From contig CAMCXF010000033.1 in assembly GCA_945883235.1 (NCBI GenBank), positions 1-38,874 on the forward strand: a stretch of 38,874 nucleotides of DNA, given 5' to 3'. A model generated the notes under the pieces. It made no database searches, was not told where the DNA came from, and saw nothing but the letters and a program-made list of their open reading frames with translations. Every line of letters begins with the position of its first letter. The stretch's first letter is position 1. The DNA comes from Phenylobacterium deserti (GTDB taxonomy: Bacteria > Pseudomonadota > Alphaproteobacteria > Caulobacterales > Caulobacteraceae). Both the position numbers and the translations under genes were made by a program. Shown here in pieces: positions 15,141 through 23,962 of the stretch.

Positions 15141-17342
15141 TCACTTCAGCTTGCGGTCGAAGAAGTCCAGGGTCTGCATCGCGCGGTGCTTGCGGTTGGT
15201 GGGCGTCCAGCCACCCCGGTGGCGCAAACCCGGATAGACCATGGTCTCGAACGGAGTGCCGGCGGCCTGCAGGGCGAACAGCACCCGCGTGGTGTGGTCG
15301 AAGGTGACGTTGTCATCGGCCATGCCATGCAGGATCAGCACGGAACCCGGCTTCAGACGTGACAAGCGCGACACCACTTCCGAGGCCGCATAGCCAGCGG
15401 CGTTATCGGCGGGCGTGCCCATGTAGCGCTCGGTATAGTGCGTGTCATAGAGCTTCCAGTCGGTAACCGGCGCGCCGGAGACCCCTGCCTTGAATGGGGT
15501 GTCGGGCACCGTCAGCAACAGCAGCGTCATGTAGCCGCCATATGACCAGCCGGTGACGCCTATCCGATCCCTGTCCACGTAAGGCAGGGTCTGCAGGTAG
15601 CGGGCCCCGGCAATCTGATCGTCGACCTCCAGTTGTCCCATCTTGCGGTCGATGGTGGTTTTGAACGCGGCGCTGCGATTTGACGAGCCACGATTGTCCA
15701 GTTCGAACAGGATGTAGCCGGCGTCGAGCAGGATCTGATCCTCCGGCGAGTTCCAGGCCTTCTGCACCATCTGCGCGCTGGGTCCGCCGTAGACCGAGAC
15801 GATGACCGGATGCCGCTTCCCCGGGTCAAAGCCCGGCGGCGTTCGCATGGACCAATGTAGGTCCTGGCCGTCTGCGGCTTTGATCGTCCCGAATTCGGGC
15901 TCGCGAAGGTTGGCGACATAGGGCCAGTAGGGATGGCCAGCCTTCAGGGCGTTTTCCTCGATCCAGCGCACCCGGGTCCCGTCAGCGCGATAAAGGGCAG
16001 TCTGGGGCGGCGTCCCGGGGTCCGTGTATGTCCCCACGAAAGCACCGCCCTTGCGCGCAACGGTGACGCCCCACAGACCGCCGGCCGGCGTCAACGCTTT
16101 GGGTTCACCCGGCTTCGCCCAGGACACGGCATAGACCCGGCTCTCGATCGGCGTGTCCTTCGACGCCGAGAAGATGACCGTGGATTTCGCCTCGTCGATG
16201 CCTTCGATCTGGGCGACCGGCCAGTCGCCTTCAGTGACCTGTCGGATCACTTCCCCGTCGGCGGCGTGAAGGTAGATATGCACATGGCCGGACCGCTCCG
16301 AGGTCCACAGGAAGGTCCCGTCGGCGAGCGGGCGGAAGTCATCGGTAAGGTCGACCCAGTGAGGATCTGTCTCGGTCAGGATCACGCGGCCCTTGCCTGT
16401 CACGGGATCGATTGCCAACAAGTCGAGGCGGCGCTGATCGCGGGTCTGGCGCTGGATATAGAGAGTTTTGCCGTCCTTCGACCAGTTGACTCGCGCCAGA
16501 TACACGTCCGGGTCGTCGCCCAGGTCCACCTTGACGCGGGCACCGGTCAGCGGCTGGACATAGAGGTCGACGCGGGCATTGGGCCGACCGGGGCGAGGAT
16601 AGCGCTGCGGGACCACATTGGCGCCTGTGGCGTTGACCTCGGGCCGATCGACGACGTCGACGCCGCTCTGATCCACGAAGGCGATGGCGATCGCGCGATC
16701 ATCGGGGCTCCACCAGTAGCCGGTGAAGCGCTTCATTTCTTCCTGGGCGATGAATTCGGCTGTGCCCCAGCTCTTGAGCTCGGTTCCGCCCTCGGTAAGT
16801 GCCCGCTCGGTGCCACCCGCACCCGGCGTGATGTAGAGGTTGTCGTCGCGGACATAGGAGACATATCCACCGTTGGGAGAGATCTTGGCATCGATCTCGT
16901 CGCCCGGGGTGCTCGTCACCCGGCGCGCCTCCTTTGTGCCGACGTCGTATAGCCACAGATCGCCCTCGACGGGTGCCAGGATCATCCGACCGAGGCTGTC
17001 CCACGCGTAGTCCACGACGCCACGTGTGGAGATGCCGACCCGTTCGCGACGAGCCTTTTCCGCTTCGGACAGCTCGCGCTCTGCGGGTGCCAGCATCTTG
17101 CCGTCCAGCAGCATCCGGGGTTCGCCGCCGGCCACGTCGGCGATCCAGAGATCGGTGATCCTGAGGTCATCGGCGCGGGTTTTGATGTAGGTTACGGATT
17201 TGCCATCCGGCGACAGCTTTACGCCGCGTGCGCGGGGGCCGGAAATGTCCGGGCTCTCGAAGATGCGTTGGGCTGGGATGTTTTCGGCCATGACGGGTGT
17301 GGAGGCGAGCAGGACCGCAAGAACGGCGACGGCGAATTTCAT
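15141..17342 (-). CDS. Dipeptidyl peptidase IV (S9B serine peptidase)
   Basis: This 733-residue exported enzyme removes X-Pro or X-Ala dipeptides from peptide N-termini in the periplasm. A signal peptide (MKFAVAVLAVLLASTPVMA) leads into an eight-bladed propeller domain (about 35-480). This contains the double-Glu element FIAQEEM that binds the substrate amino terminus in DPP IV. The C-terminal alpha/beta-hydrolase domain has the triad Ser600 (GWSYGGY), Asp676 (HGMADDN) and His708 (LRHRGGW). All key residues are present and the length is typical. It starts 84 bp from the divergent DUF3297 gene. A role in nutrient peptide degradation is likely. Confidence 0.95.
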   Translation of the reverse strand: MKFAVAVLAVLLASTPVMAENIPAQRIFESPDISGPRARGVKLSPDGKSVTYIKTRADDLRITDLWIADVAGGEPRMLLDGKMLAPAERELSEAEKARRERVGISTRGVVDYAWDSLGRMILAPVEGDLWLYDVGTKEARRVTSTPGDEIDAKISPNGGYVSYVRDDNLYITPGAGGTERALTEGGTELKSWGTAEFIAQEEMKRFTGYWWSPDDRAIAIAFVDQSGVDVVDRPEVNATGANVVPQRYPRPGRPNARVDLYVQPLTGARVKVDLGDDPDVYLARVNWSKDGKTLYIQRQTRDQRRLDLLAIDPVTGKGRVILTETDPHWVDLTDDFRPLADGTFLWTSERSGHVHIYLHAADGEVIRQVTEGDWPVAQIEGIDEAKSTVIFSASKDTPIESRVYAVSWAKPGEPKALTPAGGLWGVTVARKGGAFVGTYTDPGTPPQTALYRADGTRVRWIEENALKAGHPYWPYVANLREPEFGTIKAADGQDLHWSMRTPPGFDPGKRHPVIVSVYGGPSAQMVQKAWNSPEDQILLDAGYILFELDNRGSSNRSAAFKTTIDRKMGQLEVDDQIAGARYLQTLPYVDRDRIGVTGWSYGGYMTLLLLTVPDTPFKAGVSGAPVTDWKLYDTHYTERYMGTPADNAAGYAASEVVSRLSRLKPGSVLILHGMADDNVTFDHTTRVLFALQAAGTPFETMVYPGLRHRGGWTPTNRKHRAMQTLDFFDRKLK

Positions 17343-17426
17343 GACCTTCGTTCAACAGGGTTGCAGCCTGGTTGGCAATGTTCCTGGTCACTTGAACCCG
17401 GACCCAAGTCGTGCGACCTCCCGCAC

Positions 17427-17678
17427 ATGAGCGAAGAGACAATTCCGACCCTGCCCGACCGCCTGAGCGTCAACCCGGACAGCCCGTTTTATGACGAGGC
17501 CGTTCTGCAACGAAACGTCGGTGTGCGATTCAAGGGCCAGGACAAGACTAACGTCGAGGAATACTGCGTCAGCGAAGGCTGGGTGCGGCTGTCGGTGGGA
17601 TCGTCAAAAGATCGCCACGGCAACCCGCTGACCATGAAGCTGCAGGGACCGGTCGAGCCCTACTTCCGCGAGGGCTGA
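17427..17678 (+). CDS. DUF3297 family protein (83 aa)
   Basis: The 83-residue product matches the small DUF3297 family from end to end: PDRLSVNPDSPFYDE, VGVRFKGQDKTNVEEYCVSEG and GNPLTMKLQGPVEPYFREG. The family is widespread in proteobacteria and its function is not known; no signal peptide or helix suggests a soluble cytosolic protein. The start at ATG 17427 fits the family N-terminus. The gene lies divergent from the DPP IV gene and its stop is 5 bp from that of the CorB-like gene on the other strand. Confidence 0.9.
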   Translation: MSEETIPTLPDRLSVNPDSPFYDEAVLQRNVGVRFKGQDKTNVEEYCVSEGWVRLSVGSSKDRHGNPLTMKLQGPVEPYFREG

Positions 17679-17683
17679 CGCGT

Positions 17684-18982
17684 TCAGTCTTCGTCGCTTG
17701 TCGGCAAGGGTTCTACCCGTAGCAAGGTGATCCGTGCGCCCTTTCGCGCCTCCACGTGGAAACGGTGACGATGGAAGGTGTAGGTCTGGCCGACCTCAGG
17801 GATCGCCTGGGCTTCGTGGATCAACAGGCCGGCGATGGTCACCGCCTCGTCGTCCGGCAGGTCCCAGTTCATGGCGCGGTTCAGGTCCCGGATCGTAACC
17901 TTGCCTTCTACCATTACGGCTCCTTCGAGGGTGGGCTTGACGCCGGGCGCTACGACGTCGTGCTCGTCCTCGATCTCGCCTACGATCTCTTCAAGGATGT
18001 CTTCAAGGGTCACGAGACCCTGGATGGCGCCGTACTCATCCACAACGACGGCAAAGTGGTTCTGGGCCTTCAGGAAGGCGGCCAGCTGATCCTTCAATGA
18101 TGTGGTTTCAGGCACGAACCAGGGTTCTCGCAGGATCGCGGGAATATCGAGCGCGTCGATCCGCCCGTCGTTCGCCGCCAATGCGCCCAGCAGGTCCTTG
18201 ACGTGCAGAATGCCGATGATGTTCTCGGGGTCGTCGCGATAGATCGGCAACCGGGTGTGCTGGCTTTCCAGCGCCTGGGTCAGGATTTCACGTGGGGTTT
18301 GCTCGCCGTCTACGGTCATCATCGAGCGGCGATGCACCATGACCTCGGTGACGTCCATTTCCGCCAGATCGAGCACGCCACCCAACATGTCGCGGTCCCC
18401 CGTCTCCACGAGGCCTTCGGAGTGGTGGTATTCCACCGCACCGCGGATCTCCTCGTGCGCCGCCAGCACGTCGGTGGCCATGTCCAGCTTGATGCCGAAG
18501 GGCCGAAGCGTCTGACGCACAACCCACTGCGCGCCGGTGGCCAGGGGGCCAAAGATCCTGACAGTCCAGTAGGTAGGGATCGAAAGGGCCCTGGCGACAT
18601 CGTCAGGCCGGGCGATGGCCAGGGTCTTGGGCAATATCTCGGCAAAAATCACGACCAGCACGGTCATGACCACTGTCGCGATCAACGGGCCTGCGACCGA
18701 GCCAGGCGGAAACAGTGAGGTCAAGACGGCTGTGGTCAGCGCCGAGGCAAAGATGTTGAGCACATTGTTGGACAACAGGATCGCGCCGATCATGTTCTCC
18801 TGGTCAGAGATCAGGCGGTTGACCCGCTGGGCCGCGCGGTCGCCATCGCGCTCCAGCTGGTGCATCCGACCCCGCGAGGCAGCGGTCATCGAGGTCTCGG
18901 CCGCGGAAATCAGGCCGGAGACGGTCAGCAACAGAACGAGCGTGGGGGCGAGGGCCAGCAGGGTGGCCAGGACCATGTTCAA
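17684..18982 (-). CDS. CorB/CNNM-type membrane protein with CBS pair (HlyC/CorC family)
   Basis: The 432-residue inner-membrane protein is predicted to take part in Mg2+/Co2+ transport. It has a CNNM (DUF21) membrane domain (about 1-190: [35 protein letters not shown]), two CBS domains (about 205-330, [14 protein letters not shown] and [21 protein letters not shown]) and a C-terminal CorC_HlyC domain (about 345-425). The family links to magnesium efflux or homeostasis. The start is TTG 18982, overlapping the aroB stop, with GGAGGG 10-15 bases upstream; ATG 18976 is an alternative. It is the last gene of aroK-aroB-corB, a layout frequent in alphaproteobacteria. Confidence 0.92.
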   Translation of the reverse strand: MNMVLATLLALAPTLVLLLTVSGLISAAETSMTAASRGRMHQLERDGDRAAQRVNRLISDQENMIGAILLSNNVLNIFASALTTAVLTSLFPPGSVAGPLIATVVMTVLVVIFAEILPKTLAIARPDDVARALSIPTYWTVRIFGPLATGAQWVVRQTLRPFGIKLDMATDVLAAHEEIRGAVEYHHSEGLVETGDRDMLGGVLDLAEMDVTEVMVHRRSMMTVDGEQTPREILTQALESQHTRLPIYRDDPENIIGILHVKDLLGALAANDGRIDALDIPAILREPWFVPETTSLKDQLAAFLKAQNHFAVVVDEYGAIQGLVTLEDILEEIVGEIEDEHDVVAPGVKPTLEGAVMVEGKVTIRDLNRAMNWDLPDDEAVTIAGLLIHEAQAIPEVGQTYTFHRHRFHVEARKGARITLLRVEPLPTSDED

Positions 18983-20091
18983 GGGGTTGCGCCCTCCGAG
19001 AGCAGGAAGCTATGGACGCTGGACGCGCTCACGTCCCGGGCTACGAAGGCGTCACCAAGGGCGCGGGCTAGGATGAAGGTCAGACGGCCGGCTTCAGCCT
19101 TCTTGTCCTGCGCCATATGACTGACCAGGCGTGCGGCGTTGAACGGGTGGCCGGGGACCTCATCGAGGCGCGTGGGCAGGCCGACGGCGGTGATCGCGCG
19201 GCAAGCGCGTTCCGCATCCTGGCCCGTCATCAGCCCCTGCGCGGCGGAAAACCGTAGCGCCAGCGCCATCCCCGCACCGACAGCCTCACCATGGCGCAAT
19301 TCTTCGCCGTATCCGGTCTCGGCCTCCAGGGCGTGGGCGAAGGTATGACCGAGGTTTAGGAGCGCTCGGCGGCCTTGTTCGCGTTCGTCCTCGACGACAA
19401 TTTCGGCCTTCATTTCGATTGAACGCGCCACAGCGTGGGATAGTGCCACGGGATCGCGGGCGATGACCCCGGCCCCATTTATCTCCAGCCATTCGAAGAA
19501 GCCACGGTCACCCAGCAGGCCGTATTTGATGACCTCGGCATAGCCGGCGCGCATCTCCCGGATTGGCAAGGTCTCGAGCACGTCCAGATCCGCCAGCACC
19601 AGGCGCGGCTGGTGAAACGCGCCGACCAGGTTCTTGCCCCGCGCGGTGTCGATGGCGGTCTTGCCGCCGACGGAGGAGTCCACCTGAGCCAGCAGCGTGG
19701 TTGGGATCTGAACAAAATCGATCCCGCGCTTGTATATCGCTGCCGCGAACCCGGCGAGATCGCCGACGACACCGCCACCAAAGGCCGTCACCAGATCCCC
19801 GCGATCCAGCTCCAACGCCAGCAGGCGGTCGGACACCTCGGCCAGACCCTCAAAGCTCTTGGACTGTTCTCCCGGCGCGACAATGACCGGCAGCGTGGTG
19901 ATACCGGCTGCGGCGAGGGCGGCAGTCAGGCGGGGCCCGTGCAGCGCCCAGACGGTCTCGTCGCTGACGACGGCGGTGCGTCCGCGTGACTGGAACGGCG
20001 CGATCATGGCTCCGGCGGCATCCAGCAATCCATGACCGACCACGACGTCGTAGGTGCGCTTGCCAAGGCCGACGGGCAGGGTGCGGTTCAT
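18979..20091 (-). CDS. aroB: 3-dehydroquinate synthase
   Basis: The 370-residue enzyme converts DAHP to 3-dehydroquinate in the shikimate pathway, using NAD+ and a metal ion. Diagnostic segments are present: [55 protein letters not shown] (metal-binding His) and [12 protein letters not shown] (metal-binding His). Length is normal. The ATG overlaps the aroK stop (ATGA at 20088-20091) and its own stop overlaps the corB start, so the three genes form one tightly coupled operon. Confidence 0.97.
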   Translation of the reverse strand: MNRTLPVGLGKRTYDVVVGHGLLDAAGAMIAPFQSRGRTAVVSDETVWALHGPRLTAALAAAGITTLPVIVAPGEQSKSFEGLAEVSDRLLALELDRGDLVTAFGGGVVGDLAGFAAAIYKRGIDFVQIPTTLLAQVDSSVGGKTAIDTARGKNLVGAFHQPRLVLADLDVLETLPIREMRAGYAEVIKYGLLGDRGFFEWLEINGAGVIARDPVALSHAVARSIEMKAEIVVEDEREQGRRALLNLGHTFAHALEAETGYGEELRHGEAVGAGMALALRFSAAQGLMTGQDAERACRAITAVGLPTRLDEVPGHPFNAARLVSHMAQDKKAEAGRLTFILARALGDAFVARDVSASSVHSFLLSEGATP

Positions 20092-20636
20092 GCGGCGGGT
20101 TCACCCAGATGCGCGGCCAGTGCCGCAATGACGGTCGCAACCGTGAGATGATGGGCGGTATCGCCGGTTTCCACGACGATGTCGGCCTCGGCATAGGTGG
20201 AATAGCGCGCTGCAGCCTGCTCGCGCAGCACCTCCGCGGGGTCCTTGCCGATCAGCAGCGGTCGGGTTTCCTTGCGGCTGACCCGGCGGGCCAGAACCTC
20301 AAGATCAGCTTTGAGCCAGATCGACACGGCTCGGGCCTTGATCAGATCCCGGGTCTCGGCGCTCATAAAGGCACCGCCGCCGGTCGCCATGACAATCGGA
20401 GGTCCCTCCAGCAAACGCGCAATCACCCGGCGCTCGCCGTCCCGAAAGGCTGGTTCGCCAAGAGCCGCGAAGATTTCCGGAATGGTGCGGCCGGCGGCGG
20501 CCTCGACCTCGGTGTCGGCGTCGCGGAACGGCAGGCTTAGCGCGGTCGCCAGGCGTCGACCGACGCTCGACTTGCCGACACCCATAAGGCCAACAAGTGC
20601 GATGGTGCGGCGGCGAAGCGGTTCGTAGCGGTCCAT
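20088..20636 (-). CDS. aroK: Shikimate kinase
   Basis: The 182-residue enzyme phosphorylates shikimate at the 3-hydroxyl with ATP. It shows the P-loop [15 protein letters not shown], the shikimate-binding Asp in FRDADTEVE, the TGGGAF motif and the lid residue region RKETRPLL. It is the first gene of the aroK-aroB-corB operon. A 68-bp gap separates its ATG from the divergent secreted-protein gene, so both promoters must lie there. Confidence 0.97.
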   Translation of the reverse strand: MDRYEPLRRRTIALVGLMGVGKSSVGRRLATALSLPFRDADTEVEAAAGRTIPEIFAALGEPAFRDGERRVIARLLEGPPIVMATGGGAFMSAETRDLIKARAVSIWLKADLEVLARRVSRKETRPLLIGKDPAEVLREQAAARYSTYAEADIVVETGDTAHHLTVATVIAALAAHLGEPAA

Positions 20637-20704
20637 AAACGCTGGAGTCTTTACACGAGGCAGAGGCCTCGCGCCAACGGCAGGCGGTGGAGTAGGATGT
20701 GAAC

Positions 20705-21895
20705 ATGTGGCGAAGCGTTCTTCTGGCGACCCTTGCGGTCATGGTCGCAAGCCCGGCACAGGCCCAGGTGCAGGTCACCGAGCTGGCCGCGCCGGATGCT
20801 TTTTCGACCCCTGGACGCGAGACGGGCCTGCCCTCGGAGCTCTGGCGCGGAACTCCGGTAGAGATGGCGCGCGTGGTCTTGCCCCTCCTGGCCGCCAAGC
20901 CACTGTCGCCGGCGGCGTCGCAACTGGCACGTCGGATTTTGGCGACGGGTGCGCCGGGTCCGGAGGGTTCGACAGGCGATGAGGCCCTGACCGGTGCTCG
21001 TGCCAACGCGTTGATCGCTCTGGGTGATCTGGCGGCGGCGGCCCTCATTCTGGAGCGTTCGGCGGGCGTGGAGCGCAGTGCGGGCCTTTCCATAGCCGCT
21101 GCCGAGGTCGCGCTGCTGACCGGCGATATGCCGCGAGCGTGCGCCATTTCCGAGGCGCTCACAGCCGGGCGTGGCGAGATCTACTGGTTGAGGCTTCGGG
21201 CGTTTTGCCAGGTGGAGGCCGGTCGCGTGGATCAGGCCCATCTGACTTTCGACCTTGCCCAGACTCAGGCGCGTGACGTGACCTTTGGGCGGTTGATGTC
21301 GGCGCGGCTGGGGGGCGGCGCACCCGGCGCGGCATCATTGCGAAATGGTCTGGACCTGGCGCTCTCCAGGTCTCTGAAACTGGATACTGCGACCGCAAAG
21401 CCGGCACCGGCGGTAGCGGCGGCACTGTCAGGGCAGGACCCCGCACCCCCGGTCTTCGACGTTGCCGCTTTAGATCCGGTGATCGGCGGGTTGGGTGCCA
21501 GCGTACGCAGTGGCCTGCCGCCAGAAGCCGGGGTCTCCGCCCTGGTCGCGGCGGCGACGGATGCGGATCCGAAAACCCGGGCGCGCCTGCAGAGCGCGGC
21601 CCTGCTGCTCGTCGCGTTCTCAGTGGTGCCGAGCGGCTCGGATCGAACGCGTTTGGCGGCATTCGCCGTTCCGGAGGGTAAATCGCCAGCCGGCCGCAAT
21701 GCAGCGCTGGCTGCCGCCGCCGAGGGGCGGCGGATGGGCGAGGCGGCGCTGCTGGCGCTCTGGATTTGCGCCGATGCCGGCGTCTCAGGGCCAGGTGTCG
21801 CGGATCGGGCGAGGATCGTTGGTGCTCTGGCGCGCGTCGGCCTGGTCGAGGACGCGCGGCTGTTCGCGCTGGAAGGGCTCGCGTCGCTGAAATGA
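20705..21895 (+). CDS. Exported alanine-rich protein of unknown function
   Basis: The 396-residue product starts at ATG 20705, with AGGA 8-11 bases upstream (better spaced than for GTG 20699), and has a signal peptide (MWRSVLLATLAVMVASPAQA). The rest is almost entirely Ala/Leu/Gly-rich helix of the kind seen in helical-hairpin repeat proteins, without recognised motifs. It is overlapped by xerD (ATGA at 21892-21895), so the two are coupled. A gene of this type between aroK and xerD is a familiar arrangement in Caulobacterales, but no role is known to me. It is probably periplasmic. Confidence 0.78.
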   Translation: MWRSVLLATLAVMVASPAQAQVQVTELAAPDAFSTPGRETGLPSELWRGTPVEMARVVLPLLAAKPLSPAASQLARRILATGAPGPEGSTGDEALTGARANALIALGDLAAAALILERSAGVERSAGLSIAAAEVALLTGDMPRACAISEALTAGRGEIYWLRLRAFCQVEAGRVDQAHLTFDLAQTQARDVTFGRLMSARLGGGAPGAASLRNGLDLALSRSLKLDTATAKPAPAVAAALSGQDPAPPVFDVAALDPVIGGLGASVRSGLPPEAGVSALVAAATDADPKTRARLQSAALLLVAFSVVPSGSDRTRLAAFAVPEGKSPAGRNAALAAAAEGRRMGEAALLALWICADAGVSGPGVADRARIVGALARVGLVEDARLFALEGLASLK

Positions 21896-22809
21896 GCGCC
21901 AGAGGCGGTGAGTGGGCCGAGGCCTTTCTGGAGATGATGGCTGTAGAGCGAGCAGCAGCGCGCAATACGCTGACCGCCTATGCCCGCGACCTGAGCGATG
22001 CTGATGGATTTTTGACCGCACGATCCGGAGGACTTGCGGGCGCCAGCGCCATCGACGTCGAGGCCTATTTCACCGATCTGGGGGCTCGCGGCCTGTCGCC
22101 GGCGACGGCGTCGCGACGCCGGGCGGCGGTGCGGCAATTCTACCAATTCGTGCTCGGTGAAGGTTGGCGTGCGGATGATCCATCACGGCGGGTCGAGGCC
22201 CCCAAACGCGGGCGGTCCCTGCCCAAGGTGCTGAGCCGTCCGGAGATGGACCGGCTTATTGCGGCTGCGACGGCGCGAGACGGCGCGCAGGGCTTGAGGT
22301 TCGGCTGCATGGTAGAGCTGGCCTATGCTTCGGGTTTGCGGATTTCCGAACTGACGGGGCTGTCGTTGGCGGCCCTGGCCCGCGATCCGGCCTATCTGAT
22401 CGTCAAGGGCAAGGGCGGCAAGGAGCGACTGGCACCGCTCAATGATGCGGCACGGACGGCTGTGAAAGCCTACCTCGAGGTTCGACCCGACTTTCTGCCC
22501 AAGGGTGACCAGGCCAACCCGTGGCTGTTCCCATCGCGTGGCAAGGCCGGCCGATTGACGCCGCGCAGGTTCGCCCAGGTGCTGGATGAAGCCGCCGCCG
22601 GGGCCGGCATTGATCCGGCCCGCGTGAGTCCGCACGTCCTGCGTCATGCGTTTGCCACCCACCTGTTGGAGGGCGGCGCAGACCTGCGCGTGGTGCAGAA
22701 ATTACTTGGCCATGCCGACATCGCCACAACCCAGATCTATACGCATGTTGCCTCTGACCGACTGGCCGAAGTGGTGCAGACCCGCCACCCGCTGGCGCGG
22801 AAGCGGTAG
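21892..22809 (+). CDS. xerD: Site-specific tyrosine recombinase XerD
   Basis: The 305-residue recombinase resolves chromosome dimers at dif together with XerC. An N-terminal SAM-like core-binding domain (about 5-95) is followed by the catalytic domain. All six active-site residues are present: Arg150 (ASGLRISEL), Lys174 (KGKGGKER), His248 and Arg251 (PHVLRHAFATHLL), His274 (LLGHADI) and Tyr283 (QIYTHV). These correspond in order and spacing to those of E. coli XerD. The ATG overlaps the preceding stop. XerC cannot be excluded absolutely, but chromosomal context (next to accA) and the sequence favour XerD. No dif site is recognisable in the window. Confidence 0.93.
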   Translation: MSARGGEWAEAFLEMMAVERAAARNTLTAYARDLSDADGFLTARSGGLAGASAIDVEAYFTDLGARGLSPATASRRRAAVRQFYQFVLGEGWRADDPSRRVEAPKRGRSLPKVLSRPEMDRLIAAATARDGAQGLRFGCMVELAYASGLRISELTGLSLAALARDPAYLIVKGKGGKERLAPLNDAARTAVKAYLEVRPDFLPKGDQANPWLFPSRGKAGRLTPRRFAQVLDEAAAGAGIDPARVSPHVLRHAFATHLLEGGADLRVVQKLLGHADIATTQIYTHVASDRLAEVVQTRHPLARKR

Positions 22810-22917
22810 CGCGTTCACGCGAGCTTGAAGGCGCGGAAGCTTCACGGCTTGTGACGAGACGTGTTCACGCCTAATTTCCGCGACTTCCGGGCCAAGGCCC
22901 CCACTGACGGATCCCTG

Positions 22918-23880
22918 ATGGCCGCGCACTATCTCGAGTTCGAGCGCCCGATTGCCGACCTCGAATCCAAGATCGAGGAACTGTCGAAAGTTTCCGAGAC
23001 CGCCAACCCGGGCGCGTTCGACGAACAGATCCAGGCGCTGCGCACGCGCGCCCAGGACATGCGGCGCGAGGCCTATTCAAACCTCGACGCCTGGCAGAAG
23101 ACCCTGGTGGCGCGCCATCCCGAGCGGCCGCACTTCATCGACTATGTCGCATCGCTGATCGACGAGTTTCAGGAGCTGCGCGGCGACCGCAAGTTTGCCG
23201 ACGATCCGGCGATCATGGGCGGTCTGGGGCGGTTCCGGGGGCGTGCCGTCGTGGTGATGGGCAACGAAAAGGGCCGCGACACCATCAGTCGGGTGAAGCA
23301 CAATTTCGGCTACGCGCGGCCTGAAGCCTATCGCAAGACCGTGCGTCTGATGGAACTGGCCGAGCGTTTCAAGCTACCGGTCATCAGCTTTGTTGACACG
23401 ACGGCGGCCTATCCCGGTATTTCGTCGGAGGAGCGCGGCGTGGCCGAGGCCATCGCGCGCTCGACGGAAAAGGCGCTGTTGCTGAGTGTGCCGATGGTGG
23501 CGGTGATCACCGGCGAGGGGGGATCGGGCGGTGCCATCGCCACGGCCTGTGGCAGCCGGGTGTTGATCCTGGAGCACGCGGTCTATTCGGTGATCCCGCC
23601 TGAGGGCGCGAACTCGATCCTGTGGCGCGGTGCACGTACCCCGGCCGAGGCGGCCAGGGCGCTGAAGATCACGGCGCAGGACCTGCTGCGCATGAAGATC
23701 GTCGATCGCATCATCCCGGAACCGCCCGGAGGGGCGCATGCCGATCCCGAGGTAGCCATGCTGAGCGTCGGCGACGCGGTGGAAGAGGAACTGAAGGCGC
23801 TGGAAGGGCTGTCGGCGGATGTGCTGAAGTCGCGCCGGGCCGAGCGGTTCTACGCTATCGGGCGTAGTGGGCTGAGCTGA
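22918..23880 (+). CDS. accA: Acetyl-CoA carboxylase carboxyltransferase subunit alpha
   Basis: The 320-residue protein is the alpha subunit of the AccA2D2 carboxyltransferase that makes malonyl-CoA in fatty-acid synthesis. The family start HYLEFERPIADLESKIEEL fixes ATG 22918; the GTG at 22861 would add 19 non-family residues. Further motifs are GRFRGRAVVVMGNEKGRDT, DTTAAYPGISSEERG and ITGEGGSGGAIATACG, which lines the biotin and CoA site. It lies 108 bp after xerD and is followed by a strong terminator at 23912, so it ends this transcription unit. Confidence 0.97.
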   Translation: MAAHYLEFERPIADLESKIEELSKVSETANPGAFDEQIQALRTRAQDMRREAYSNLDAWQKTLVARHPERPHFIDYVASLIDEFQELRGDRKFADDPAIMGGLGRFRGRAVVVMGNEKGRDTISRVKHNFGYARPEAYRKTVRLMELAERFKLPVISFVDTTAAYPGISSEERGVAEAIARSTEKALLLSVPMVAVITGEGGSGGAIATACGSRVLILEHAVYSVIPPEGANSILWRGARTPAEAARALKITAQDLLRMKIVDRIIPEPPGGAHADPEVAMLSVGDAVEEELKALEGLSADVLKSRRAERFYAIGRSGLS

Positions 23881-23911
23881 AGTCATTCCGGGTCGGGTCC
23901 GAAACGAATAG

Positions 23912-23938
23912 AGCCGCCGGGTCGCCCCGGCGGCTTTT
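23912..23938 (+). terminator. Intrinsic terminator after accA
   Basis: A perfect 10-bp stem (AGCCGCCGGG / CCCGGCGGCT) with a 4-base loop (TCGC) is followed by TTTTG. It lies 31 bases after the accA stop and, because the stem is symmetric, may also limit transcription from the receptor gene on the other strand. Confidence 0.88.
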
Positions 23939-23962
23939 GTCGTTAAGTCGAGAGAGTTCGAC

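Noticed and set aside
21892..22809. XerD-type recombinase as sign of an integrated mobile element
   Set aside because: The gene sits in a housekeeping block (aroK-aroB, accA) with full XerD residues and no att-like repeats or phage genes nearby.
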